From Diphasiastrum complanatum (lineage: Eukaryota; Streptophyta; Lycopodiopsida; Lycopodiales; Lycopodiaceae): a stretch of 64,000 nucleotides of DNA. Location of the stretch: positions 39,129,800 to 39,193,799 of the forward strand of contig CM055092.1 of NCBI GenBank assembly GCA_029204225.1. The letters run 5' to 3'. This document shows positions 23,284 to 32,342 of the stretch, piece after piece. The number at the start of each line of letters is the position of its first letter. The first letter of the stretch is position 1. Position numbers and translations under genes: made by a program. The notes under the pieces were generated by a model. That model did no database searches. It was not told the DNA's origin and saw nothing but the letters and a program-made list of their open reading frames with translations.

Positions 23284-23682
23284 ATGCTAGCGAGACCCTT
23301 CAGCTTTGGGCCGCATGACCTAGTACGTATGCATGGGAAAGTTGGTAACCAGTCAGTAAGAGTCATGGTTGATGATGGGGCAACCCATAATTTCATCAAC
23401 CACACCCTGGTTAAAAAGCTTAAATTACAAGAGGTACCTAGTCAGCATAGGTACATAGTTTCATTAGCTAAGGGTGAAGATAAAAAAATATGGGAAACTA
23501 TGGTAAGTAAGTTAAATCTTGGTATTCAGGGGTACCAAGATGAAATAAACTTTCAGATAATGCACCTGGATCAAACAGACATTGTTCTCGGGAGAGATTG
23601 GCTCTACAGTTTAGGACCTTCCCTCCACAGAAACTATCAGGAGAACACCCTCAGCTTTCAGTATAAAGGCCGAGAGATCTAG
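23284..23682 (+). pseudogene. Protease of element B (DDG active site)
   Basis: Retropepsin-like segment: VRVMVDDGATHNFINHTL carries the active-site loop with D-D-G where D-S/T-G is usual, and DIVLGRDWLYSLGP is the C-terminal ILG motif. A TAG (23680-23682) separates it from the RT. It should cleave Gag-Pol after dimerising. The same DDG is seen in element A up to its frameshift. Confidence 0.85.
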
Positions 23683-24612
23683 TTGCATGGGGAGCATGAT
23701 GTTCCCAACAGCCCTATCGTGTGCAGTTCAGAGCTCTGTCAGCTAATCGGAGACGAAGACCATCAGGTATTCTTATGTGACTTTCAGTTTATTCCTGAAG
23801 TTTCTATTTCCAGTTCTATTCAGCAGAAAATTAGTAAATTAGAAACTTTATTGTCTAAATTTAAAGATGTTTTTCCTGAAGATTTGCCACATGGTTTACC
23901 ACCTAGCAGAGAGGTAGATCATGTAATAAACCTAGTACCAGGTACAGCACCTGTTTCTAAACCTCCGTATCGGGTCAGCCGAACAGAGGATGAAGAAATA
24001 ACTAGGCAGTTAACAGACTATCTTGGGAAAGGCCAAATTCATACCAGTAGTTCACCATGGGCCTCACCAGTCCTATTGGTGAAAAAGAAGGAGGGGTCTA
24101 TGCGTCTTTGCGTAGATTACAGAGCCCTCAATAAAGTCACAATTAAGAATAAATACCCTATGCCTCGGGCAGACGAGTTGTTTGATCAACTCGACGGGAC
24201 TAAGTTTTTCAGCAAAATAGACCTCAGATCGGGATATCATCAAGTCCGTATAAAATCGGAAGATGTCTCGAAAACAGCTTTTAGGACTCGTCACGGTCAT
24301 TATGAGTTTAAGGTGATGCCATTTGGGCTCACAAATGCTCCAGCTACCTTTATGACCTTGATGAACAGTGTCCTCAGACCATACTTGGGTAAATTTGTAG
24401 TCGTATTTTTAGATGACATCCTCGTCTACAGCAAAACGAGGAAGGAGCATCTAAAACACCTCAGAAAGGTGTTTCGACTGCTTAGAAAGCATAAGCTTTA
24501 TGCTAAACAATCCAAGTGTGAATTCTTCGTTGAAGAAGTAGCATATTTGGGTCACATTATCTCTTCAGATGGGATTAAGATGGACCCAAATAAGGTTAAA
24601 GCAAGTAAATAA
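23683..24612 (+). pseudogene. Reverse transcriptase of element B
   Basis: In frame with the protease after one TAG. Motifs in order: [79 protein letters not shown] and the catalytic [13 protein letters not shown] (near 24400-24435). The catalytic residues are intact. The domain breaks off at DPNKVKA (about 24603), where a deletion joins it to integrase; thumb end and RNase H are gone. Confidence 0.9.
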
Positions 24613-25609
24613 AGCAGAGCGTTTAAAGGCAGGAGGGTTGTTGCATCCCTTAGAAATACCAGCTGGTAAATGGGAGAGTATCTCCATGGATTTTATAGTA
24701 GGCCTGCCTAAAACCCAAAAGGGTAATGACGCTATATGGGTCACAGTTGACCGTCTGACCAAAATGGCTCATTTTATTCCGACCAAAACAACCATTAGAG
24801 CTCCAGAGTTAGCGAGGTTGTTTGTAGACGGGCTATTTAAATTGTACGGTCTACCTTCCGGCATAGTCAGCGACCGGGACAGTAAGTTTACTGGAAATTT
24901 TTGGAGGGCAGTATTCCATCATCTCCATACTAAACTTAATATGAGTACCACCGACCATCCACAGACGGACGGTCAAACAGAAAGGGTAAATCAAGTGCTG
25001 GAGGATATGCTTCGTGCATACGTCAGCAAGAGGCAGACTAATTGGGAGGAGTATCTCTCGATATTAGAGTTTGCTTACAACAGTACCAAACATTCAGCTA
25101 CGGGATACAGCCCATTTATGCTGATGTACGGTTTTCAGCCACGCTCACCCACAGCTGTAGGGTTTAAACAAGAAAAAGTTGAAGCAGCCAGAAACTTTTT
25201 AGAAGACCTAAACCAGATGATAGAACATGCTAAGCGTAGCATTAGACAATCCCAGGATCGAGCCAGGCATTATGCAGATCCACACAGACGGGATGTGCAG
25301 TTCTCCACTGGTGAGAAAGTCTACTTGAGAGTCCCAGTTGACTCTAAAACCCTCAAATCAGGAGTGTGTGCTAAGTTGTCTCCAAGGTATTGTGGTCCCT
25401 TTACCATCAGTAGGAGACTAGGCGAGGTCACCTATGAACTAGAACTCCCACACAGCAGTAAGGTTTTTCCAGTCTTTCATGTAAGTCAGTTACGAAAAGC
25501 CTTAACCAGATCAGATAATCTGGTAGGGGATAGTGTTCTAGTTCTCCCATTGGATCCTCAACAACCTCCACATGAACCAGAGGAGATTCTTGATAGTAGA
25601 GAGACGTAG
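24603..25609 (+). pseudogene. Integrase of element B, lacking zinc domain
   Basis: Starts at the deletion scar with [19 protein letters not shown], that is, just after the missing HHCC zinc domain. The D,D(35)E core is present: SMDFIVGLP, IVSDRDSKFTGNFW and HPQTDGQTERVNQ. The GPF/Y-type module (PRYCGPFTISRRLGEVTYEL) and VFHVSQLRK follow. It lies in a different frame from the RT, so it would not be made as part of Pol. Ends at TAG 25607-25609. Confidence 0.9.
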
Positions 25610-25743
25610 ACTCGTCATACTCTATACCGAGAATATCTGGTTAAGTGGAATGATCAGCCTGTTGAGAATGCCACTTGGGAAAGAGGCAGCGTCCTTCGCA
25701 AGATTTTTCCAGACTTTGTCTTAGAGGACCAAGACGGTTCTTA
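25607..25743 (+). pseudogene. Chromodomain of element B
   Basis: After the TAG the same frame continues as REYLVKWNDQPVENATWERG ... FPDFVLEDQDGS and ends at TAA (about 25743). The YLVKW...ATWE pattern is the chromodomain of plant chromoviruses, which guides integration to marked chromatin. The stop is a likely CAG to TAG change, so the domain would be lost from the protein. Confidence 0.8.
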
Positions 25744-25755
25744 AGGGGGAGGGAG
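25744..25755 (+). other. Polypurine tract of element B
   Basis: aggggg-agggag immediately precedes the TG start of the 3' LTR, the place for plus-strand priming. Confidence 0.9.
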
Positions 25756-26113
25756 TGTTACGAGCTCGTAACCAGTGCCGAACCCTAGGGAACACAGATA
25801 GGTCAGATACCACAGTCAGGGTTGTGTCCAGCGTACATGACCAACAGGGCAAGACAGTGTGAGTAGTGTGCCCCAGCACGGTCCATAGCCATGGCAGGCC
25901 TAACACAACCTAGGGACCCTGTCAGCAGGATAGGGCCCCCAGTTGGGTCCCGACGTGCAGTCGGCCACGTCAGTGCCACGTGGCCGACACTTGGCAGTAG
26001 CATGCTACCAGTCCTCACACTGGGCTAGGAGGGGCTTACTCTATATCAGGGAGTAGGCAAGGTTGGGTGGATCAGTTAGTGTTTGCCCTACTGTGGTGTT
26101 AGGATCTATTACA
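25756..26113 (+). repeat. 3' LTR of element B
   Basis: TGTTACGAGC ... ctattaca; followed by the target duplication gttgt at 26114-26118. Confidence 0.93.
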
Positions 26114-27001
26114 GTTGTTACGTAAAAGCCATATTCGGCCTAGTAAATCCCCTTGGGGAGCTCCTGTTTTGCTAACCGGCAAGAAAGACGGTGGTATTCG
26201 TCTTTGTGTCGATTACAAAAAGCTTAATAAAATGACAATTAAGAACCATTATCCCTTGCCTCAGATGGACGACTTAATGGATCGATTGAATGGTGCTAAA
26301 TATTTCACCAAATTGGACCTTCGGCCGGGATACCATCAAATTAGGATACATGAGGGGGATGTTTCCAAAACTGGTTTTCGTACTAGGTATGGCCATTACG
26401 AATTTTTAGTTTTACCTTTTGGTCTAACTAATGCCTCGGCAACCTTCCAGCAGATGATGAACGATATTCTTTGTCCATATCTGGGGAAGTTTCTTGTGGT
26501 ATTTTTAGATGACATATTGATTTACAGTAAGACTCTTGAGGAGCACGAAGCGCATTTGCATACAGTCTTAGATAATCTAAGGCAGGCAAAGCTTTATGCT
26601 AAGGAGTCTAAATGTGAGTTTTTTCAAACAAGACTCAAGTATTTGGGACATATCGTGTCTGATCGTGGTCTTGAGATCGACTATGATAAGGTCCATAAAG
26701 TTCGTGATTGGCCTATCCTGAAAACCATTAGGGAAGTAAAACCTTTTTTGGGCTTCACAGGGTTTTTCCATAAATTCATTAAAGACTATGCCTTAGTTGC
26801 ATTGCCTCTAACGAATTTTCTTAAGGGAGTGAAGAAAGCCAAACGGAAAACTAAAAAGGGTAATAAGAAGAAGGTCGGAAGGCGTTCGAAGATCAGTCCT
26901 CCTGTTGTTTGGACTAATGAACTTAATCAAAGCTTTGAAGCTTTGAAGATGTTAGTGTCTATAGCCCCTATCTTATACATAGTGGACCCTAGCAGATCCT
27001 G
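26114..27001 (+). pseudogene. RT of element A, second part
   Basis: Resumes directly after element B: SHIRPSKSPWGAPVLL, GIRLCVDYKKLNKMTIKNHY, KLDLRPGYHQIRI, FGLTNASATFQQMMND, and catalytic [12 protein letters not shown] (near 26490-26530), then the thumb (YLGHIVSDRGLEIDYDKV) and the connection FLGFTGFFHKFIKDYA. A Lys-rich insert (KKAKRKTKKGNKKKVGRR) lies before the RNase H. A frameshift near 27000 ends the frame. Confidence 0.9.
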
Positions 27002-27437
27002 GTGGAAACGAATGCTAGTGACTATGCAGTGGGTGCAGTCCTTTACCAAGATGGTAGACCTGTGGCTTTTGAGAGCAAGAAGTTACACCCAGCTCAAAGT
27101 GGGTATTCTACTTATGAGAAGGAACTTTTTGCTGTCATCCATGCGTTAAAGATCTGGAGACGTTATTTGTACGGGTCTAAATTCATGCTTATGACAGACA
27201 TGAGTCTCTTAAGTATATCTATGATGCCTCGGACCTTAGGGGTCGTAAGGCCCGCTGGTCGGAACCTATTCAAGAGTTTGAATTCGACATTAAGTATCGT
27301 CGAGGTACATCGAATTGGGTCGTTGATGCTTTGAACCGGATTGGAGAAGTTAATCAGTTATGCTTTGTTGAGTTCCAATCCGAGTTATATCTTTCTTTGC
27401 GAGATCTTTGTCGAACCGATGAGTTTTTCGGTCGTAT
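27002..27437 (+). pseudogene. RNase H of element A
   Basis: METNASDYAVGAVLYQDGRP and KLHPAQSGYSTYEKELFAVI are the gypsy RNase H motifs, with first Asp (DASD usually, here NASD) altered to N-A-S-D. A one-base shift near 27200 breaks the frame before HESLKYIYDA and the final RRGTSNWVVDALNR. Confidence 0.8.
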
Positions 27438-28580
27438 TTGGCAAGAAGTCCTGGCAGGAAGCTCTATTTAGAAGATAATCTTGGAAAGCAGGATTCCAAG
27501 AAATCTCGCGAAGAGAAGATACTTGTTGATTATTCCATTAGAAATGGTTTGCTTTTCCGAAGAGGAAAAGTTTGTGTACCAGATATCGCGGATATTAGGG
27601 CCCAAATCCTGCATGAGTGCCACGATAGCCCCAACGCGGGACACCCTGGTATACAGAGGACACTTGACCTTGTTAAGAGAGAATTTTATTGGCCAAAAAT
27701 GAAAGGTCATGTCGAGGCAAATGTTCAAAAGTGTGAACAATGCCAGGTAAATAAAGCGAAAAGACTCAAAGCAGCTGGTCTATTGCATCCATTGGAAATT
27801 CCCAGCAAGAAATGGGAAAGTATTTCCATGGATTTTGTGGTCAAACTTCCCAAGTCAAGGAAGGGTCACGATGCTATTTGGGTAGTAGTTGACAGGCTAA
27901 CCAAAATGGCACAGTTTATTCCAACAAAAACTACTGTCAAAGCTTTTGAACTTGCTCAACTCTTCGTTGAAAAGTTGTTCAGGTTGTATGGTTTGCCGAA
28001 CGATATTCTTAGTGATCGTGATTCCAAGTTCACTGGCAAGTTCTAGCAGGCGGTCTTCGAAAGACTGGAGACTACCTTAAGTCTATCATCTACAGATCAC
28101 CTAGAGACCGATGGTCAGACCGAACGTGTCAACCAGTCGATGAAAGATATGCTTCGCGCATATGTTTCCAGGTAACAATCAGATTGGGAAAAGTATCTCC
28201 CAATGGTTGAGTTCGCATACAATAGTATGAAGCATTCTGCCACTGGTTTTAGTCCTTTTATGCTCTTGTACGGCTTTCAACCTCGTTCCCCTATCTCCGT
28301 TGGACTCAAAGGTCTTAAGGTTCAAGCTGCAGCAGATTTCTTGCACGATATGCAGGAAATGTTGCAGGTGGCTAGGGAAAGCATTAAATTGGCTCAGGAT
28401 CAAGCCCAATTTTATGCTAACCGAAGCCGCGCTCCTCGAAAATTTGAGATCGGTGATTGGGTGTATCTTAGAATCCCAAAAGACTCTAAGACACATCAAA
28501 CGGGGAAATGTCCGAAGTTATCTCCACATTTTAGCGGTCCTTTCAAAGTTCTTAACAAATTGGTAGGGGAAGAAGAAGCG
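27438..28580 (+). pseudogene. Integrase of element A
   Basis: Zinc domain HECHDSPNAGHPG ... CEQCQ, then the core SMDFVVKLP, ILSDRDSKFTGKF, TAG at 28045-28047 (expected Trp), DGQTERVNQ, a TAA at 28173-28175 (expected Gln), then FAYNSMKHSATG and the GPF/Y module SPHFSGPFKVLNKL. The element stops here: copia sequence follows from about 28580, so the chromodomain and 3' LTR are missing. Confidence 0.88.
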
Positions 28581-28589
28581 GCTATCTTT

Positions 28590-29363
28590 ACAAACTCAGC
28601 CACTGCTACTCTTCTAACAATCAAGCTCTTCACACAGCCACTTCTGAATCAACTGATATGTTGTGGCATTTCAGACTTGGCCACCTCAATTTCAATAGCA
28701 TCCAGCAAATGTCTACTCAAAGTGTAGTACAAGATCTGCCTTCTGTCAACAAGCCAACTTCTCCATGCGAAAGCTGTTTTATCAGCAAGCATGCAAGAAG
28801 TCTTTTTATTTCAGATTCAGTTCATACTTCCAAAGGCTTGCTTGACCTTGTACATAGTGGCATTTGTGGCCCAATGCAAATGGATATTCAAGGCAAAGTA
28901 CGATGCTGAAGGAAGGCTAAATCGCTACAAGGCCAGGCTAGTCGCCAAAGGCTACTCCCAGATTCTAGATCTGGACTATTCTGAAACCTTAAGCCCAGTT
29001 GTTAAACATGCTTCAATCCGCCTACTTCTCTCCTTTGCAGCCACAGCAGATCTGCCACAAATGCAACCAAAGAGGCAATCTGGCTAAGGCAACTGCTTGC
29101 AGACATCAACCTTGCACAAACACTTCCTACAACAATCTATTGTGACAATCAAAGCACAATAGCGCTATCTCTCAATCCGAGATTTCACTCTCGAAACAAA
29201 CATATTGAAATCAGGTATCATTACCTTAGAGAGAAAGTACATAGCAAGGAAGTAGCATTGGTTTTCTGTAGGACAAAATACATGGCAACAGATTACTTGT
29301 CTTAGATTTAACGATATGTTAAATCTGAAGAACAAAGTCTTTAGGATCCACATTAAGGAGGAG
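28590..29363 (+). pseudogene. copia pol mini-remnant (pre-INT / RT / RNase H joined)
   Basis: Three short pieces of copia pol are stitched together: the zinc domain LWHFRLGHLNFNSIQQM ... CESCFISKHAR (28651-28900), a piece of RT (YDAEGRLNRYKARLVAKGYS, to about 29055) and the RNase H end (EAIWLRQLLADINLA, DNQSTIALSLNPRFH, about 29070-29310). Each join is a deletion. A purine tract (aaggaggag) and an LTR follow directly. Confidence 0.8.
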
Positions 29364-29702
29364 TGCTAGATTTTAATGCTCAGTCTTAACAATATTTTTA
29401 AAGACACTTGTAAATATATATACTACTAGCTGAATGAAGCTAAGTAAGGTTTTTTATTATTATCAGTATTATCTGTAGCCAGCATAATCACGCTCAACAA
29501 TTAAGCTGAAGATATCACTTCAAGCATTGTACTCACTATTTTGATATTAATCAGAGTGCAATTTCTGTCTCACTACTGTATTGTTCATTTGCACAATTTG
29601 TATGAATCATCCATCTTGAATATTTCTGTTGCTAACTGTTGCGTTTCCGTTCCTACACGCCCACGCTCAAGCTTTCGCTGCCTCTCCTCTCAATTTACGA
29701 CA
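29364..29702 (+). repeat. copia LTR shared by two element bodies
   Basis: Starts TGCTAGATTTT after a polypurine tract and ends ...acgaCA just before a primer site tggtatcac (29703). It therefore looks like a 3' LTR from the left and a 5' LTR to the right. Confidence 0.8.
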
Positions 29703-29839
29703 TGGTATCACACCGGGCATTTCAGTAATCTGCATTTCTACTGTGGATTATCAGTCTTGTTTCTACCAAGACGTCTTTCTGGCAAACGATCTCGTATTCC
29801 GACAATCGTTGTTTCTACCAATGATCTTTTTCAACCAAA

Positions 29840-30870
29840 ATGGATCCATCATCTAGTTCATATCTCATTGAAAAATTCGATGGAGATAACTACCATCTCT
29901 GGAAATTTAAGATGAAGGTTATACTACTAGCCAAAGAACTATGGGACATAGTTGATGGCACAGAGCTCAAACCAGAAGGTGATGCATCTATCATCACCAA
30001 TTGGAAACTGAGAGCAATGTTTCATCGAAACGCGTTTCGAACAAAGAAACACGTTTGAAATGCCCCGTTCGAAATGGGCCCGTTTCGAAACGCGTGTCTT
30101 TCGTTCAAAACGACTGTTATAATAGTGCAAATTTTTTGACTGAGAAAAGCCACCATACACAGTTTCTCTTCTTGAAATTGCATTCTCTAGAGCATTTTCA
30201 TGAAATTGGATGTATCTATCTAGCACTAGTCTTTCTATGACATGTCTAAACCCCAAAGAACCCATTAAAACACATTTTTCAAAAAAACAACCAAATAAAA
30301 ATTCCCGTTTCAAACTTGAACCTCCCGTTTGAAACGCGTTTCAAACCGATTCAAACCCGTTTCGAAACGACGTACGAAACGGACCCATGAAACATTGATT
30401 GAGAGATGGCAAAGCATTTGCCATGATCACCCTCAACATCAAGGATACTCAGATCAGCCACATACGTGCTGCTCAGACTGCTTAGGATGCATGGGACATC
30501 CTAGCAACCCTCTACGATATCAGGGATGTGACTTCCAAGCTACACTTGAAAAAGAAATTCTTCACCCTGAGAATGTCTGACGCAGAGAGTGTTTCGAGTC
30601 ACCTCAACACTTTCAAAAATCTTATGGAGCAAATGACTGCAACTGGCTCAGTCATAGAAGACTCTAATGCACTCATAACTCTATTATCTGAAGCCTACAA
30701 AAATTGGATAATGGCAATTTCTACTCAGGAGCACCTCACTCTATCAAGGGTAATCTCGCTCCTTCTACAAGAGGAGATCGGCATCCTCCTCAAGCTCAGG
30801 ATCGGATCCTCAAGCTCTATATTCAAAAAGAAATCAGAAGTTCAGATCCAAGAGATCTACACAGTTAGAT
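29840..30870 (+). pseudogene. copia gag, interrupted by a MITE
   Basis: N-terminal part 29840-30014 (LIEKFDGDNYHLWKFKMKVI, the gag N-terminal domain) and C-terminal part from 30406 (DAWDILATLYDIRDVTSKLH and ESVSSHLNTFKNLMEQM, the UBN2 domain) to TGA near 30878. The two parts are in the same frame once the MITE and one target copy are left out. A TAG lies in the second part near 30480 (expected Gln). Confidence 0.85.
30015..30397. mobile_element. hAT-like MITE (383 bp)
   Basis: Perfect 11-bp terminal inverted repeats (CAATGTTTCAT ... ATGAAACATTG), flanked by an 8-bp duplication with one mismatch (actgagag / attgagag). Both ends carry many copies of GTTTCGAAAC and GTTTGAAAC words (subterminal repeats). 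No coding capacity. Size, 8-bp target and ends starting CA fit a non-autonomous hAT element. Confidence 0.88.
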
Positions 30871-31140
30871 TATCCTGACAGGAAGAGCAACATGCAGTCT
30901 GGACCAAATTCTGGTTCAGACTCGAATTCAACCACTTCATCATTCCAACCAATGCAGAAGTTATTCTATAGATATTGTAAGAGGACTGGCCATGAAATCA
31001 AGGACTACCGAACTTTAAAGTACAACAACGAAAAGAAACAGTTCCAACAACAAGCACATGGTTTTGATTTCAAATTTGCAACTTTAGGTTTTAAAACTTT
31101 GCAAAGTTTTGAAACGTTGCAACTCAAGATCTTTTAAACT

Positions 31141-31825
31141 TTATGTTTAAAAGAAGTTAAAACTTGAATTACAAATTGCAAAACTTTAAATACAGTTTTT
31201 TACTGAAAACATACTTGCACAAAAGAACTAAAGTGCAATGTACTTGTGTATAACCTTGGATAGTATTGAATTTGTTTTTTCCTCCCTACGGCAGTAGAAG
31301 CTGCCAAAGCAGACAGTAAACAGCACCACAGGGAGCCGCGCCGTGCCTTGGGCTGCATGCAGGCACTCGCAAACGCAAGGCTCACAAATATTTTTTTTTT
31401 GTTTTACCCAAAAAAAAAATGAGCAGACAATAAGACTGCAAATTTATTTTTCTTTGGGCTCCCAAAGAGGTCAAGAAACAGCCCTTATGGACTGTACTTT
31501 TCAACAGTCAAAATACAGATTTTCTGTCTGTTCTGCGTGCTCGATCCGTTGAGCAGGATTTAGAAACACGGTTTTAAAAATTTCAGCAACCTAAACGGCT
31601 ACCAAAAACTAGAAAACCGTAAAAAATTCAAGCCACTTAGCATGCATACAAGGCCCAAAATCTATCCAAACGACGTCGAATCTCGACGGAACAAAAAGCA
31701 CAGTTGTTCATAGCGACGAGACCATGAAAACTAAGCTAACCAAGCAAATCAACTGGAATTTTGAACCAACCAAAACTTAAGTAGAAACGATTGCACCTTA
31801 TTCACAATGATCGCCTGATACCAAA
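31141..31825. other. Spacer, probably leader of an antisense LTR element
   Basis: No reading frame recognised. On the minus strand it lies directly downstream of the primer site (31825-31812) of the LTR at 31826-32342, so part is likely that element's leader. Several A and T homopolymers are present. Confidence 0.4.
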
Positions 31826-32342
31826 TGTTAGACTCCCCGTGTCATTGCTAAGACACAATCAGGTGACGAACGCTATGTTACCGCCCATCCATAGAGGTAT
31901 TGCCACCTCTCCCTCGTGCACTGGAGCTATAGACCACCTTCAAGCAAGCTTGAATCTCCGATAAGCCATGGCGTCCCATACCACTATACCTTTCCCTCAA
32001 CCCTCTCCTACCTACATCCTGAGGCCTAGATAATCATCCTAACCTGACCACCGGTGGAAGAGCTCTTCATTCTCCAAGAGAGAATGAATGACAAGCTCAT
32101 GAGGTTCCACCTTTATATACATACTCTAGGTGGGGTCAGCTCCGACCATAGGAGTCACACATGACCAACGACACGCGGCAGTTGTGCACATTGACAAGGG
32201 TCCACAACAAAGGGTTGCCTCATGCCAATAGAACGTTGACACGTGGCACCCAAAAGACCTATAGCTCCAGACAAGCGTTCCGTCCCATAAATGAGACTGT
32301 CACCTCAAATAAACTGTTGCGTGCCCCTATGGGTACGTAACA
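31826..32342 (-). repeat. Antisense gypsy-type LTR with primer site
   Basis: On the minus strand it starts TGTTACGTACCC and ends ...gtctaaCA, followed after two bases by tggtatcaggc (31824-31814), an initiator-Met-like primer site. A TATA box (gtatataaagg, minus strand) lies at about 32109-32121. The start resembles LTRs A and B for only a few bases. No 3' partner is visible, so this is a 5' LTR of a truncated element. Confidence 0.7.

Larger units (their letters stand above)
20952..26113 (+). mobile_element. Gypsy element B (chromovirus), young internal-deletion copy
   Basis: Complete ends: LTRs of 358 bp (20952-21309 and 25756-26113) differing at about six positions by eye, primer site, polypurine tract and a perfect 5-bp target duplication. 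Gag, protease, RT, integrase and a chromodomain tail are present in Ty3/gypsy order. RNase H and the integrase zinc domain are deleted, and the integrase is out of frame with RT. It is nested in the RT of element A, a relative with a similar LTR start. Confidence 0.95.
17680..28580 (+). mobile_element. Gypsy element A (Ty3-type), 3'-truncated, interrupted by element B
   Basis: 5' LTR (17680-18331), primer site, gag, protease, then RT interrupted at 20951 by element B and resumed at 26114, followed by RNase H and integrase. The copy ends abruptly near 28575 in the integrase C-terminal region, where copia sequence begins, so the 3' LTR is missing. Gag and pol carry nonsense codons and frameshifts. 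It sits inside the SOUL gene intron in antisense orientation to that gene. Confidence 0.85.
29703..31140 (+). mobile_element. 5' part of a copia element (primer site and gag), with MITE inserted
   Basis: A primer site follows the LTR at 29703, and gag starts at ATG 29840. Gag is split by a 383-bp MITE. A degenerate knuckle (FYRYCKRTGHEIKDYR) near 30960-31010 ends the coding part. Protease and pol are absent; AT-rich sequence with inverted words (aaaacttt/aaagtttt) follows. Confidence 0.8.

Noticed and set aside
20952-26113. Integrated pararetrovirus instead of a retrotransposon
   Set aside because: LTRs, target duplication, integrase and chromodomain are present, which pararetroviruses lack.
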